Assembly: GCA_003427395.1 (NCBI GenBank)
Contig: BFEA01000007.1
Location: 2,422,604 to 2,451,796, forward strand
Source: Chara braunii
Taxonomy: Eukaryota > Streptophyta > Charophyceae > Charales > Characeae
Direction: 5' to 3'
Length of the DNA: 29,193 nt
Within the stretch, counting starts at the first letter, position 1; each line of letters begins with the position of its first letter. The notes beneath the pieces are model-generated. The model searched no databases. It was not told the DNA's origin and saw only the letters and a program-made list of their open reading frames with translations. Both the position numbers and the translations under genes were made by a program. This document shows, piece after piece, positions 10,627 to 21,207 of this stretch.

Positions 10627-11067
10627 ACCATTGTTTTATGATAATAATTTGCACATAGATAAGTTTGAAAGTATCCACTTGAGAGTTAACCAACTCTAGA
10701 ACGAGGTTATTCACTTTGTATCAGTGACTGTATGTGAATGATTGCACATAAAAATGAGTATTCATTAGGTGCATTGCATTTTATTTGTGCTTTGTTCAAT
10801 ACTTGGCGAAGTTACATGTTTTTGTATATCATTTTAAACTCTATATGTGAATTGTCTTCTTCAATAAGGGTAGATAAATTGTATGAAATTTATATTCAGT
10901 ACATGACAAAAGGTGAATGGAGCGACTAACCTTTGAAGAGGAAAAATTATATAGAAGGAGATCAACGTGCAGAGTCTATCCTTTGAAAGAAGAGTGCAAC
11001 GTTGATTGATATTTTTGCCTTAATGATTTAAATTTAGTTATTGCTAAGTCTTCTAGGTGGCAGTTAG
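10627..11067. other. Unassigned AT-rich region
   Basis: No feature is supported. A 63-codon open frame at 10738-10929 has no motif. Confidence 0.5.
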
Positions 11068-11127
11068 ACTCACGCCGGGACACTGCTCCTGGTCGATAGT
11101 GATGCGTTGTCACATTTCCTTACGTGA
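11068..11127 (+). pseudogene. Faint retropepsin-like motif of a decayed retroelement
   Basis: One frame reads THAGTLLLVDSDALSHFLT before a TGA at 11125. The string resembles the aspartic-protease active site (L-V-D-S-G-A-x-H-x-F) of gypsy elements with the Gly replaced by Asp. Downstream, the same frame continues to about 11400 with many stops and scattered protein-like runs. No RT or integrase follows, so this is at best a fragment. It could be chance. Confidence 0.2.
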
Positions 11128-13448
11128 GAAAGTGATTACATTGCCAGAAAGAGAGGAAGACGTTTAAAACCTTATTATGACGTTGTCTGTAGGGGAGGAG
11201 GTTATTGTCCATCATGAATTAAGGGTTGGTGATTAAACATCGTGTCAAGTAGGGTCACTTCATCTCCATGACCAAGGTCAACCTATGATATGTGAGGTGA
11301 GGCCGTCAAACTCTATTGGCATGAAATAAATAGGCTCTCAAAATTGAAATCGGAGAAAGATATGGTGAGGTTTCGTCCTTAAGCGGGGCTCGAGATCGAG
11401 GTGTTATCCCTTCGATAAAATTACACCAACCCTCAACATAATATGTTTCTATTAAGCCTAAATGAGTATATGTTATATTATCGGCATTGTTGTTTTTGTA
11501 AACATGTTGTGGATGTATTGTAAAATTTTAATTGTAACAACCATTCTTTCTTGTTAATGCAGTTCTGAATTGATGTTTGTTTGAAATTGATGTGAATAAA
11601 TATTTATGATACGTTATTGATTTCATTATTCATTCCTCCCATATCGATCTGAACCTTAACATATTACGTGTAATCTTCAACTATATCATTTCTTCATATG
11701 GAATAAGTATATGATTATATGTGGTTTGTGACGTTTGATGAGAACATGGAGAAAACCCTCCATAAAAAAATGTTTATAACATGTTTTTTTTTTAATGGTG
11801 ATATTGATTAAGTTAACGTTATGTAATTATGATTTTTTATCACTATCTCAAAATGAGATACAGTCTTATCTGAGTATGTTTAAACTTGGACTTAAGTGTT
11901 TTTTATCCATCAGGATGTTTAAATTAAAACTTAAATTGAAGTGTTATATGTGTATAAGCGTGATACATTTTTTTTTGAACTATTTTTTTTCATACATGAT
12001 ATAACCCCATATGATAATATGACGGTGATGAAGAAATTAATTATTATTTTTAATTATAAAATTTGTTGATATGTCGAATTTTAAAGAACACTCGAGATGT
12101 GTCATAATCTTGAAAAATATTTTAGTAGTGTTATATTTTAAAAAGATGCCATTCATCGATCACTTGACTGATCTAAAAATAATTATATAAAATTTTAAAA
12201 ATAAAACCTATTCGAAATTTGTTGATGTTATGCAATATATTTTTTTGTATTAATGATGTTGTAGATGTCAATACATTGCATATTTTTCTTGGGGTTTTTG
12301 TACAATTTTGTTCATCATTAGAAGATTCAACCAAAATTTGTGTCAAACCGAGCTGTGATCGAGACATGGAGGACATGACCGCTAAGTGGTAACTTGACGA
12401 TGCCCCTCGTTCAACCACTAAGTGGCAATGATGATGATAATGAAAATATTATTTTTTTTATTATTAATTAATTGTTTTAATTATATATTGAAATGAACAT
12501 CGTTCATCGATTAAGTGACAATTCAACGAGGGGGGATTTTCTTGTGAATGATTTATGACTTTTTGATATATATTGAAATGAACATTGTTCATCCACGCCA
12601 AGAGGTCAATTTGAGGGACTGAAATTACCAAGCCTATGGTGAAAATTTGGCATCATTGAGACGTAACTCCTGGACAACGGACCTTCTGGTTTTGACCTAG
12701 AGTTGAAACTTGAAGGGTGGTCACCCTATTGAGAGAATCAACTGATATGGTTACAAGAAGGGTTGAGAGTTAAGTCTAGAAGTTAGGTAAAATTCAGGAT
12801 AAGAGGATTTACGTATTATTACGTAACTAATATGAGAACCATTGTTAATATAACAATATACGGTAAACCATAAATTTAGCATAATCAACCGGATTGTGGT
12901 GGGTTAAGAAGAAAACCGCAGATCTCCTCGCATTAAACTTCGTGTGGTTTCTTTTAGGACCCTCATTCGAAGGGTGGAGCTTTATCTTTACAAACAAACA
13001 ACAAAGATCGAGGAAGAAAGTCTAAAGTTGTAGAAAAAACGATTATTATCTCTCTTAGTAACTTTCACTGTTTTAATACAAATCTAGTATCCCCACCATT
13101 TGTTCATTGAGTTTAGCTTGAGAGGTAGTCACAACAATGAAATCATATATTAAGTCAAGTAGTGTGAAACCTACCGCATCTCAATCCAGGGACTGTGATT
13201 TCGCTATCCACTTATCAAAGATGTGCCTTATGAAAAATAAATTTCTCTACTCTTCCAAAAAAGAAAAAACGTACATGTATTATTTTGTATTGTATCATCT
13301 GTCACGCGACATTATCGATCATGTTATGTTTTATCAATTGATTCGATTTTGGGAAACGATCCGAGAGGTATTGTAAGAATGATTGCAATTAACGTCCCTA
13401 GTGATGAGCGCATCGGGAATAGGGTCCGGAACAATGATAGAGCAAACC
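11128..13448. other. Unassigned AT-rich region
   Basis: No gene was found. Small repeats are present. ATATATTGAAATGAACAT-GTTCATC occurs at 12484-12509 and 12569-12594. A C/GAACGAGGGG segment occurs in inverted orientation near 12399-12410 and 12528-12536, close to copies of CTAAGTGG (12381, 12418). These may be the remains of a small inverted-repeat element. The 79-codon frame at 13137-13376 has no recognisable domain. Confidence 0.45.
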
Positions 13449-14215
13449 AATGTTTTTGCAGTCGAGACAAAGATGACAACGATCACCATGACAAAGCAGG
13501 TCTGGAGTTAAAAGTGTGTGCGCTTTTTGTGCGACACTTTGAAATGATTTCCTCTATCATTGACTCTGAGGCAAATCGTTAAGAAATTTGGTTAGTACAT
13601 ATACCTTTATTTCGATGCACGATGGTGTCGGAGAAAATACCCTTACAAGGATAATTACCCCTGTTTTCACAGTGGGCATAGTAACGTAACGACTGCTATA
13701 ATGAAAGACGATGTGAACGGTATTACGGGAAAAACTATCATAATGTGGCGCCTCAACAGAATCCTGATCAACAAATCTGAGGCATATGGGTAACATGGGT
13801 TAGTAATCGAAAACATCCTACCACGAAGGACGAAAAGTCAACCGAGCTGTAGAATTTGCACAAGAGAAAGGTTGAAAATCCGTCCACACGGCCGAATTAC
13901 CCACTTGACTAGCCCTAGTTCATAGACGTCGAACCAACAACATACGAAAAATACGACAGTTCATTCCGTCATGGGCTTGAATGACGGGCACAACTACCTC
14001 TACTTGGTTTAGTAACGGCCTACTCGCCACTTGAATGTTTTCCTCGCCACAACCCTCAATATCACGGCCCTGGGAAAGCACCGGCCCGTCGGACCTTCCG
14101 ATCAATCAAATGCCTTTGCAATTCATTCTTTCACTCAAGCAGACAAGCTCACGGATAGGAGTACAAACCAGCAAACGTGTACAAACACAGACTTGGAAAA
14201 CGGGTTCAGACCACT
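13449..14215. repeat. Dispersed repeat, copy 2, leading into the gypsy element
   Basis: Two blocks, 13449-13625 and 13985-14215, match 3720-3910 and 4785-5065 in the same order and orientation, with about 360 bp of unaligned sequence between them. Because the second block runs directly into the Gag remnant, this family may be the LTR or leader of the gypsy element. No matching copy was found downstream of the integrase, so LTR status is unproven. No tRNA primer-binding site was recognised. Confidence 0.55.
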
Positions 14216-14220
14216 AGTCG

Positions 14221-14540
14221 AACTGAGCCCAACTACTATATACATACCAGGCTCCGCCCTCTCCCGAGCTCGCAGCCGCCTCGGTCACGTTGGCGCGTCG
14301 CCCCTCGAGGTTCCTCAGAAGGCCCTCCCTCAAGGCTTTGTCCCTCCTCGCGGTGTCCTTTCTGCTGATGAGCGCGCGACCATTTTGGGTCGGCGTGGGT
14401 GTTTGCGATGCCCCCAGGACGGTCATACCTCCTCGTGGTGCCCTTACACCGCCGCCCTCGACCGCCACTACACTGACCTTTGCTGCCAGCGTCGTGCTCA
14501 GTCCTCCCCCGGCGCCTCGCAACCCCGCGACTCCTCCTAG
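14221..14540 (+). pseudogene. Gag C-terminal remnant with CCHC zinc knuckle
   Basis: In frame 3 the stretch contains CLRCPQDGHTSSWC (14400-14441), which fits the C-x2-C-x4-H-x4-C nucleocapsid knuckle that packages retroelement RNA. It is preceded by a short Pro/Leu-rich segment and the charged SADERATILGRRG lead-in that commonly sits before this knuckle in gypsy Gag proteins. The frame stays open upstream to 14031, but bases 13985-14215 match a dispersed repeat and do not look coding. The matrix and capsid part of Gag is therefore absent or unrecognisable. The frame ends at a TAG at 14538. Confidence 0.7.
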
Positions 14541-14800
14541 CCACGGTACAGTGTACACCTGCGCCCTCCTCAGTAGTCGGTTTCCCAACATCCCCGTCTT
14601 GGTTTGCCTCTCTCGCTACCGGGGTTAAGGTCTCGCAAGACCTGACAGAGTGTACTCAACCCTCTGTTGTAGTACCGTCTGCGCCTCCGCAGACTACCGT
14701 CTCCACTCCTACCCCGCTGTGACTACAGACGTGTCGAGCTATTCGCTCAGCCCATTGCAGCAAGCAGCTTGCGACTCGCGAGGACGTTGTCTCCTCTTTT

Positions 14801-15277
14801 TTGGACTTGAGCATGCTCCAGGTTTGTCAAGAGCGACTCACCCTCTATGTCGCTGCACTGAGTCGCCTTCTCACCATCCTCTCTGACCCTGATCGCACTC
14901 TCCTGATCATTCCAGTACGACTGGGGACCTCCACGGCCTTCTTCCTCACCCTCGAGTCGACTGATCGTCCCCTGGCGTCTCGTTGCCACCGCTCCTCTGC
15001 ACATTTCGATGTGATGGAGACCGGGTACGATTTCATTCTCGGTACTCCATGGTCTCGTCGGTTCCGCAACACCGAGGCCGATTGGGCAACCAACACTCTC
15101 GTTCTCAAAAGGAAGTGTGGACAAACGTATCGCGTACCATTCATAGGTACCACTGCGACGCCACGCCCCGATCCTCCTCCCCCGGAGCCTTCCATGCCCA
15201 CACCACCTCCTACGATCAGTGTCACCTCGCCTCGGCAGTTCGCCCATTTCAGGACGACGTCACCTTCTTTATGGTGA
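14801..15277 (+). pseudogene. Aspartic protease remnant (Pol N-terminus)
   Basis: Frame 2 encodes LLIIPVRLGTSTAFFLTLES, then FDVMETGYDFILGTPW and a segment on to GQTYRVPFIG. The second string matches the C-terminal half of gypsy retropepsins, where a hydrophobic-Ile-Leu-Gly strand is followed by Trp. The D-S/T-G active-site motif expected between the two segments is not visible, and the distance between them is far shorter than in intact proteases. The catalytic part therefore appears deleted or scrambled. The protein then enters a Pro-rich linker (PDPPPPEPSMPTPPP) and the open frame moves to frame 1 near 15280. Confidence 0.65.
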
Positions 15278-16293
15278 ACGTTACGGATCTCTTACACTAT
15301 GATCCACCCTGTCCCGACACCGGGCTCATCCCTCTGGAGCCAAATCCTCCTCTCTCCATGACTCCCATCTCTACTTCCCACCCTCCGGCGTCCGTCGAGT
15401 CCATCCCGTCGTCGCACGCTGACGCTGACGCTGAGGAACTCGCACGATATACGCCTGTCCTGGAGCCCTCAGTTCGTGACCTCATTCGAGAGTATCACGA
15501 CATTTTCCTATCGTCGTTCTCGTATGCCGGCATCCCACCGATATGCGACATCGAGCAAAGCATCTAGCTTGTGCCTGACTATCGTGTTCACCACCAGACA
15601 CCCTACACACTCTCGATCCCCGATGCCACCGAACTCAAGCGTCACCTTGAGGGGCTCCTGAGACTGGGTTTCATCAAACCCAGCAACTCCTCGTGGGGTG
15701 CACCCGTCCCTTTTGCACGCAAAGTGGATGAAACTCTCCATCTCTATATCGACTATCGTGGTCTCAACCGCTACACGTTTACGAACAACTACCTCATGCC
15801 TCGTTCCGACGAGTTGTTCAACCGCCTAGCAAGCGGCCGCTTCTTTACGAAGATTGATCTTCGTAGCGGTTCCCATCAGATCCGCATCGTTGCAACGGAC
15901 CAGTCCAAGACAGCATTTCGATCGCACTTCGGCCACTACAAGTTTACGGTGATGCCATTCGGCCTCACCAACACACCCGCTACCTTCCAAATGGCGATGA
16001 ACGACATCTTCAGGGACATCTTGGAGCAGTACGTTCTCGTCTACCTCGATGATATCCTGGTCTACAGTCGTACCCTTGAGGAGCACCTCAGACACCTCCG
16101 CGACATCCTTGACCGCTTGCGCAGACATGACTTCCATGCCAAGATGAGCAAATGCCGCTTTGCCCAGCACAAATTGGATTTCTTAGGACACTACGGGTCT
16201 GACCAGGGTCTCCACATGGACGACGCGAAGATCACTGCTATTGTGGAGTGGCCCGTCCCCACATCCGCCAAGCAACTTTTCGCAGCTTCCTAG
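15268..16293 (+). pseudogene. Ty3/gypsy reverse transcriptase domain
   Basis: Frame 1 carries a Pol linker and then RT, which copies the element RNA into DNA. Visible motifs are LVPDYRVHHQTPY, the template-contacting HLYIDYRGLN region, FFTKIDLRSGSHQIRI with the first catalytic Asp, FRSHFGHYKFTVMPFGL-N-PATFQ, and YLDD at 16042-16053 with the two other catalytic Asp residues. These are followed by the LDFLGH thumb motif. A TAG at 15565 interrupts the region just before the RT core. The frame is lost at a T-run near 16277, after which RNase H continues in frame 3. Catalytic residues are intact, so decay is recent or slow here. Confidence 0.93.
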
Positions 16294-16979
16294 GCCTCAC
16301 TAGCTATTATAGTAATTTCATCCAGGGATACGCTAGGTATTCCTACGTCCTTACGTCCACCCTCCTCCGGAAGAACCCGCCCTTGGTTTGGACACCCCTC
16401 AACAAGGATGTGTTCCACGCCCTCAAGAAGGCGGTGACATACGCACCGGTTCTTCACCTACCCGATTTTGATCGTCATTTTATCCTTACCACCGATGCGT
16501 CAGACTTTGCTGTAGGAGCAGTGCTTTCTCAAATTTTCCCCTCTTCTCCTGATTCCTCTCATCCTCGTATCCCTCGCTTCCCACCCCCTACCCTTTCCAC
16601 TGCCTCCCGCCTGACGCCTACTCGTCCAGCTACTGACGAGCCTTGTATTGACTATTCTCCTACCATCGCCGAAGACGACACTATCGAGTCTCGCTCAGGT
16701 GATTGTCCGATAGCCTTCTACTCCCGTCAGCTTCTGCCCGCCGAGATAAACTACATTGCTGATGAACGTGAGGTTCTCGCAGTAGTTTATGTCGCTCGAC
16801 ACTGGCGTCACTACCTGCATGAAGCACAATTCACGGTGCGCACGGACAACTCTGTTGTCTAGGCTTTTCTGACAAAGTCGAAGCTCATTCCTCGACAGGC
16901 TCGCTGGTGCTGCGACCTATTCGAGTTTAGTTTCACCACTGAGCACATCAAGGGTGAGACTAATCAGGTCGCAGATGCC
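16248..16979 (+). pseudogene. RT connection and RNase H domain with Pro-rich insertion
   Basis: Frame 3 begins in the RT thumb/connection (RSFLGLTSYYSNFIQGYA, then a PPLVW motif), followed by the RNase H core that degrades the RNA of the hybrid. The core is LTTDASDFAVGAVLSQ (catalytic Asp at 16494), then CPIAFYSRQLLPAEINY with the catalytic Glu region, then VRTDN and the HIKGETNQVADALSQRP closing motif. Between AVLSQ (ends 16532) and PIAFYSR (starts 16707) is an insertion of 58 residues rich in Pro, Ser and Thr, where typical gypsy elements have only a few residues. A TAG at 16860 follows the TDN-containing strand. Confidence 0.88.
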
Positions 16980-18032
16980 TTATCTCAGCGCCCTGACCGC
17001 GATCAGGAGCAGATCCAGCTCGCTTTCATCTCGATCACCACCGTCCACCACTCGATGATCGACGAGTTTCGCACTCAGTACCGCCATTGCCCCGACTATC
17101 ACGACATCCATGCGACCCTTCGGAGTGGCAAGACCGTCCCAAACTACTCTCTCGGGGACAACGGTCTTGTGTACTGGCATAGTTCACAGGGCACCAGAGA
17201 GCCCCGTATTTGCGTTCCCTCCACTGGACAGCTACATATGGGCTTCCACAAGACGTTAGCTCGTGTGAGCCGTCTGTACGTCTGGCCGAAGCGCAAGGAC
17301 TTTGTGAAGGACTACGTCGCATAGTGTCCCACCTGTAAGGAGGTGAACAGTGCGAACCACCTGCCTTATGGTTTGCTTCAACCTCTTCCTATCCCTAAGG
17401 GTCGTTGGCAGTCCATCTCGATGGACTTTATTGGTTTTCTTCGTCCTCCGACCCCCCCCGGTCATGATGTTATCTCGATCGTCGTCGACCGCTTCACGAA
17501 GCGTGCACGCTTTGTTCCGTGCCGCTATGCCATCAGTGCATGTGAGGTCTCCGACATCGTGTTGAACCGTGTCCTGCGTGACCACGGCTCACCTCTGAGC
17601 ATCATATATGACCATGACCCACGCTTTACCAGCCGATTCTGGGGACGGCTCCACGAGGTGTATGGCACCCAGCTCCGCTTCTCCTCGTGTTACCATCCCC
17701 AGACTGGTGGTCAGACCGAGGTCACGAACAGGACTCTCGTAGATATTTTTCGAAAGATTGTTCATGACGACCAGCAGTGGGATTTTCATTTTGCCCACGC
17801 GAGGATAGCCTACAACCACGTCGTCTCGCCAGCCACGGGGATGTTGCCTTACTATTGCGACCTCGACTATCACCCTCGTGTTCCCGCGGACTTCCTTCGA
17901 CCGCCACAGATGTACCCCGACACAAGTTGTCCTACGCTAGATGATTGGGTTGCACACATGACGTCAATCATGAAGACCGCGCATGAGCACATAGTCGCTT
18001 CCCAGACTCGCATGGCAGCACGTGCGAACTGA
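16980..18032 (+). pseudogene. Integrase: zinc-binding and DDE catalytic core
   Basis: This region inserts the DNA copy into the host chromosome. A zinc-binding N-terminus (HMGFHKTLARVSRLYVWP, then CPTC after a TAG at 17322) is followed by the RNase-H-fold core. Catalytic residues are visible: D in SMDFIGF (17424), D in YDHDPRF (17610) and E in GGQTEVTNRTL (17718). The last two are separated by exactly 35 residues, the canonical D,D-35-E spacing. HPQT and AYN motifs are also present. The core frame is open from 17343 to TGA at 18030. Confidence 0.93.
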
Positions 18033-18638
18033 TCGAGGATGGATCATTCATTCAAAGTCGGTGATGATATGCTTATCGACGCCCGCCACTTACAGCTCGA
18101 AGCGGACACTCTTCGCAAGTATCGGTGTCGCTTCTTTGGCCCATGCCACGTTCTCCAGGCCGTCGGTTCGGATACGGCTTCTAGCCTGGTCAGCATTTGT
18201 GCGAAGCTGCCCGACTACCTACGCCAGACTCTTGTGCACGATGTCTATCACGTCTCGTTACTGCGTCCCTACCGCAGTCCGTCTGAGCGTTTCGCTAGAC
18301 GACCATATGAGCGTCCTCCACCCATCATGGTGGACGGCCACGAGGAGTTCCTCGTTTCAGACATCATTGGTCGCCGAGTCATCGACGACAACCCTTCCCA
18401 TATCGAGTATCTCGTACGTTGGAAGGGTTACCCTGATGAGGAGGCTACTTAGGAGCCCCTCGAGCACTTGCAGCACGCTCGTATGTTGGTGCGTGCCTAT
18501 AACCGTGCTCGTCGTGCATGGTTGACTGCTCCTCCTTAGCCCATTGACCCTCCTTCTTCTCCCTCAGCTCAGGAGACCGTTGAAGTCGAGTCTGCTCCAT
18601 CTGAGTCAAACCTTCGGCAGCAGCCGGATGCTTCTTAG
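18033..18638 (+). pseudogene. Integrase C-terminus (GPY/F module) and chromodomain
   Basis: The frame continues from the core after the TGA at 18030. KVGDDMLIDARHLQL and RRFFGP-like sequence (RKYRCRFFGPCHVLQAVG), then VYHVSLLRPY, mark the GPY/F module. GHEEFLVSDIIGRR, then IEYLVRWKGYPDEEAT and EPLEHL, match a chromodomain, the targeting module that defines chromoviruses and reads histone marks in their hosts. The conserved Trp expected after the AT of this motif is replaced by TAG at 18450. Further TAGs occur at 18537 and 18636. The last gives a plausible true end after a Pro/Ser/Glu-rich tail. Confidence 0.9.
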
Positions 18639-19789
18639 CATCCACAGTGCACTCGATACGACGATTGACTCTGATTTATCTTCCCACGTCCTTGACTTCT
18701 TAATACTCCATCCACTCCAGTTTTGCCACTTCAACTCGTCGACGTTGCGACTCTTCCTCGACGGCATTCCGGACTTTTCATCATGGACGTCATCGGCAGC
18801 TTCACAGACTTCGTCACGATCAGCTTCATACGTCGTCACTCTCTTACCACCTTACCATGTACAGTACCCTGATTGTGTCGCATGATGGTCTCCCTTCGCC
18901 GGGTTCTTCTGAGTTGGGCTCTCCCTTGGTATACGCATAGGCATCGGGACCGTAACGTTGCCTTGGTTTCCCAGCTTACGAATCCAACTCCGACTTCCCC
19001 ACCTTAGGAGTCATTTGCATAATTCCCTTACCCATCACTTTTTCTACCCTCTTTCGACCCTCACGGTGTAGTTAGGCAGCCTCGCATGCTTTATCTAAGT
19101 GCGCCCAGTATACCAGGTTCTTTTTTTTCCCTGCATGGTCGACCCTCCATAGCGGTCACCCCTTCAGTCGAGCATTACCCGCCCTGATGGTCTATCTGTT
19201 AGGGTCATTGGTTCTGTTCGCTCCCAGTTCCCTACCCTCATTGAGCCTAAGACATGTGTCTCCCTGTCATTATGTGTGGATGCCCTTAGGAGTTATCGAC
19301 CCCTAGGCTGCATTCGCCACCCTCAGAGATCATTCCACCCTTTGGTTTGTGACACACTTCTCCTGTGACATATGGTTGTCTTGTTGTTGCTTTGTTGCCC
19401 TCGTGCCTCTGACATTTCTAGGATTTAGTTGTCATTACTTTCTGCTTTCCTAGGACATGTACGCTGGTTAGTTGTTTTTGCTTTCACTTAGGCTGTTAGC
19501 TGTGACATTATTGTTTTTTGCGACATTTTCTATTCTAGGTTGCATCACATGGACTCAGCATGGAGCTTGTTCCGCATCCTAGATTACTCATACTTTTTTT
19601 TTCTTTGGTAGAGTTCCGCTTCTTGACGGAAGTGTGCTTGTATCTAGGCGATCCATCACAGGTCGAGGATCGTGTAGCGGACCTCTGGTTGGCCTGTGAG
19701 ACCAGTCCCTTGGCCTGTTCTCACAAGCCTGTGTTCTATTCGGGGTAGTCCAGTCCAGGTCGGTACCTCTGTCGGTACCAGCCAGTCCG

Positions 19790-19805
19790 CTGGGGTATAC
19801 CCCAG
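19790..19805. repeat. Perfect 16-bp palindrome
   Basis: CTGGGGTATACCCCAG is its own reverse complement. Confidence 0.9.
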
Positions 19806-20213
19806 TTGTTGTCTGTTTGTGGGATCATTTTGCATTCGCACATTTTGGAGTACGTGCGTTAGAGTCTTCCGTCGGAGTTGCGCTGTGCCATCTCGCTCCT
19901 CCCTCATGCTCCATCTCCATTTGTATCCTAGGCGGAGCACCTCACCCGGTGGGTCCGCTACAGACAACCGGCACCGGGAGATAACTCGGGTCTCTTGTGA
20001 TCCCTGACAGTGAGTAGTGGGTTGGTAGTCAGGGCGGATTGGTCTCCTAGTTAGAAGTGTCAGGTGGTCGGTGAGTAGAGTAGGTGAAGGAACCGGTGGA
20101 GTGTACCGTAGGATAGTCTGAGATCTTCTTTGGGAGAGGAGTAGGGTTGATTGTTGAAGAAGGCTGAGGGGATGGGTTAACAAGTTAGAGCTTATAGGTG
20201 TTATGAACAGAGA

Positions 20214-20238
20214 GGGGAACCATGGCACTCGGTTCCCC
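20214..20238. repeat. Hairpin with perfect 8-bp arms
   Basis: GGGGAACC, a 9-nt spacer, then GGTTCCCC. Confidence 0.85.
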
Positions 20239-20551
20239 ACTTGGTACAGGTTTTTGCCGCAGGAGGCAGCAAGTGGGAGGAGGGTGGAGATGGAACTTAT
20301 ATAAACTAAACCGACTGAATTGTGAGGTCCCGGGGGCTAAGTCCGACATACACCGTTGAGCCAGTTCAACGTTGAACTAACTCAGCATGTGTGACCCCAC
20401 GCGACGTCTTAGATGCATCCGGAGCTGCACATCCAGCGGTTGTTCCTAGGTGTATAAAATACAAAGACTTTTGTTTTTGTTTTTTGGTTGAAGAAAGTTG
20501 TTGAAAAATCCTTCCACCCGAATACAAATCCCCTTACCCTGCCCATCTTTC

Positions 20552-20586
20552 GTTGAACTACATACCCCACTTGGGGTATGGGTTCA
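20552..20586. repeat. Strong hairpin with GTTGAAC ends
   Basis: GTTGAAC with inner CATACCCC pairs with GGGGTATG and outer GTTCAAC around a short ACTT loop. The GTTGAAC ends are the same word found in the arms of the inverted repeat at 20328/21208. Confidence 0.8.
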
Positions 20587-20610
20587 ACGGGGCTTGTGCC
20601 ATCATGACCT

Positions 20611-20682
20611 TCTGTGGGAGGACACTCTGACAATCGTGGGAGGACACTCTGGCATTCTGTGGGAGGACCCTCTGACAGAGTG
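20611..20682. repeat. Tandem repeat, three copies of about 25-30 bp
   Basis: GTGGGAGGAC-A/C-CTCTG-CA occurs three times (starting near 20613, 20636 and 20660). Confidence 0.85.
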
Positions 20683-21207
20683 TTCATGCAGTGTTTGGCT
20701 GTGCAGCCCCAGACTCGTTTCTGCGAAGGCACCAAGCCAGGAGTACCGTCTACATTCATTTCATGTTGTAGTGAGTCTTTATCTCTCTAACGTTGCGTAT
20801 TATGGGGAACCTTTCACTGAGGATTGTTGTATTTTCCATTTTAATTTTGAGAAAATACAGACAAAGACTTTTTTTTTTTTTTTTCCAGCTCATTTGATTA
20901 CGCACTCAAAAGGAGAGGCCGGGAGTCCTCAACAACCAACCCGGAAAGTAGCTGAAGGTGTAACTGTAGGTGTTGGGGTGAGATCTAGCGACAGAAATGG
21001 CCAACACCAGACCGCTGTCCTGATACCCGTCGACCATGGGAACAAAAGGTACGCCTCAGGCTTGAGAAATCTCACAACCCAAAAACTAAGAAAAACCTTT
21101 CAGTAACATTTGGTTATTCATTGTTCTTTTAGAAATAGGGGAAAAAAAAACTTTCAGCAACCTTTTTTTTTTTTTTTTCCCTTTGTTTTGAGTTTTTAAG
21201 TCGTAAA
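20683..21207. other. Unassigned region
   Basis: No gene is supported. The 202-codon open frame 20498-21106 crosses the hairpin, the tandem repeat and a poly-T run and has no motif. A T-run with a preceding AAAATAC-AAGACTTT (about 20853) repeats one at 20456. Confidence 0.45.

Larger units (their letters stand above)
14031..18638 (+). mobile_element. Ty3/gypsy chromovirus-type LTR retrotransposon, inactivated
   Basis: The domain order is Gag CCHC knuckle (14400-14441), protease remnant (14801-15277), reverse transcriptase (to 16293), RNase H, integrase and C-terminal chromodomain (to 18638). This is the Ty3/gypsy order with the chromovirus signature. GC content is much higher than in the flanking AT-rich DNA. 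The reading frame changes from frame 3 (Gag) through frame 2 (PR) and frame 1 (RT) to frame 3 (RNase H to chromodomain). In-frame stops lie at 15565, 16860, 17322, 18030, 18450 and 18537. The N-terminal Gag and recognisable LTRs are missing or too diverged to see, so the element is non-functional. Confidence 0.93.
18639..20327. other. Presumed 3' non-coding part of the gypsy element
   Basis: Pyrimidine-rich and G+T-rich sequence without a credible protein. It contains a perfect 16-bp palindrome (19790-19805), a hairpin with 8-bp arms (20214-20238), purine-rich GGGAGGAGGGTGGAGA (20272-20287) that could act as a polypurine tract, and a TATATAA (20296). A 3' LTR would be expected here, but no second copy exists upstream to confirm its limits. 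Open frames (for example 19656-20240 minus) lack motifs. Confidence 0.4.

Noticed and set aside
14214-14591. Several overlapping ORFs over the Gag remnant on both strands
   Set aside because: Only frame 3 contains the CCHC knuckle. The others are openness due to high GC.
15565-18538. TAG read as glutamine (a non-standard code, as in some ulvophyte algae)
   Set aside because: Gln is encoded by CAG/CAA throughout the same frames. One TAG replaces the conserved chromodomain Trp. TGA stops and frame changes also occur, as do TAA stops in the Penelope-like element. Decay explains all of them.
20498-21106. 202-codon plus-strand ORF
   Set aside because: It passes through a hairpin, a tandem repeat and a poly-T tract, with no recognisable motif.
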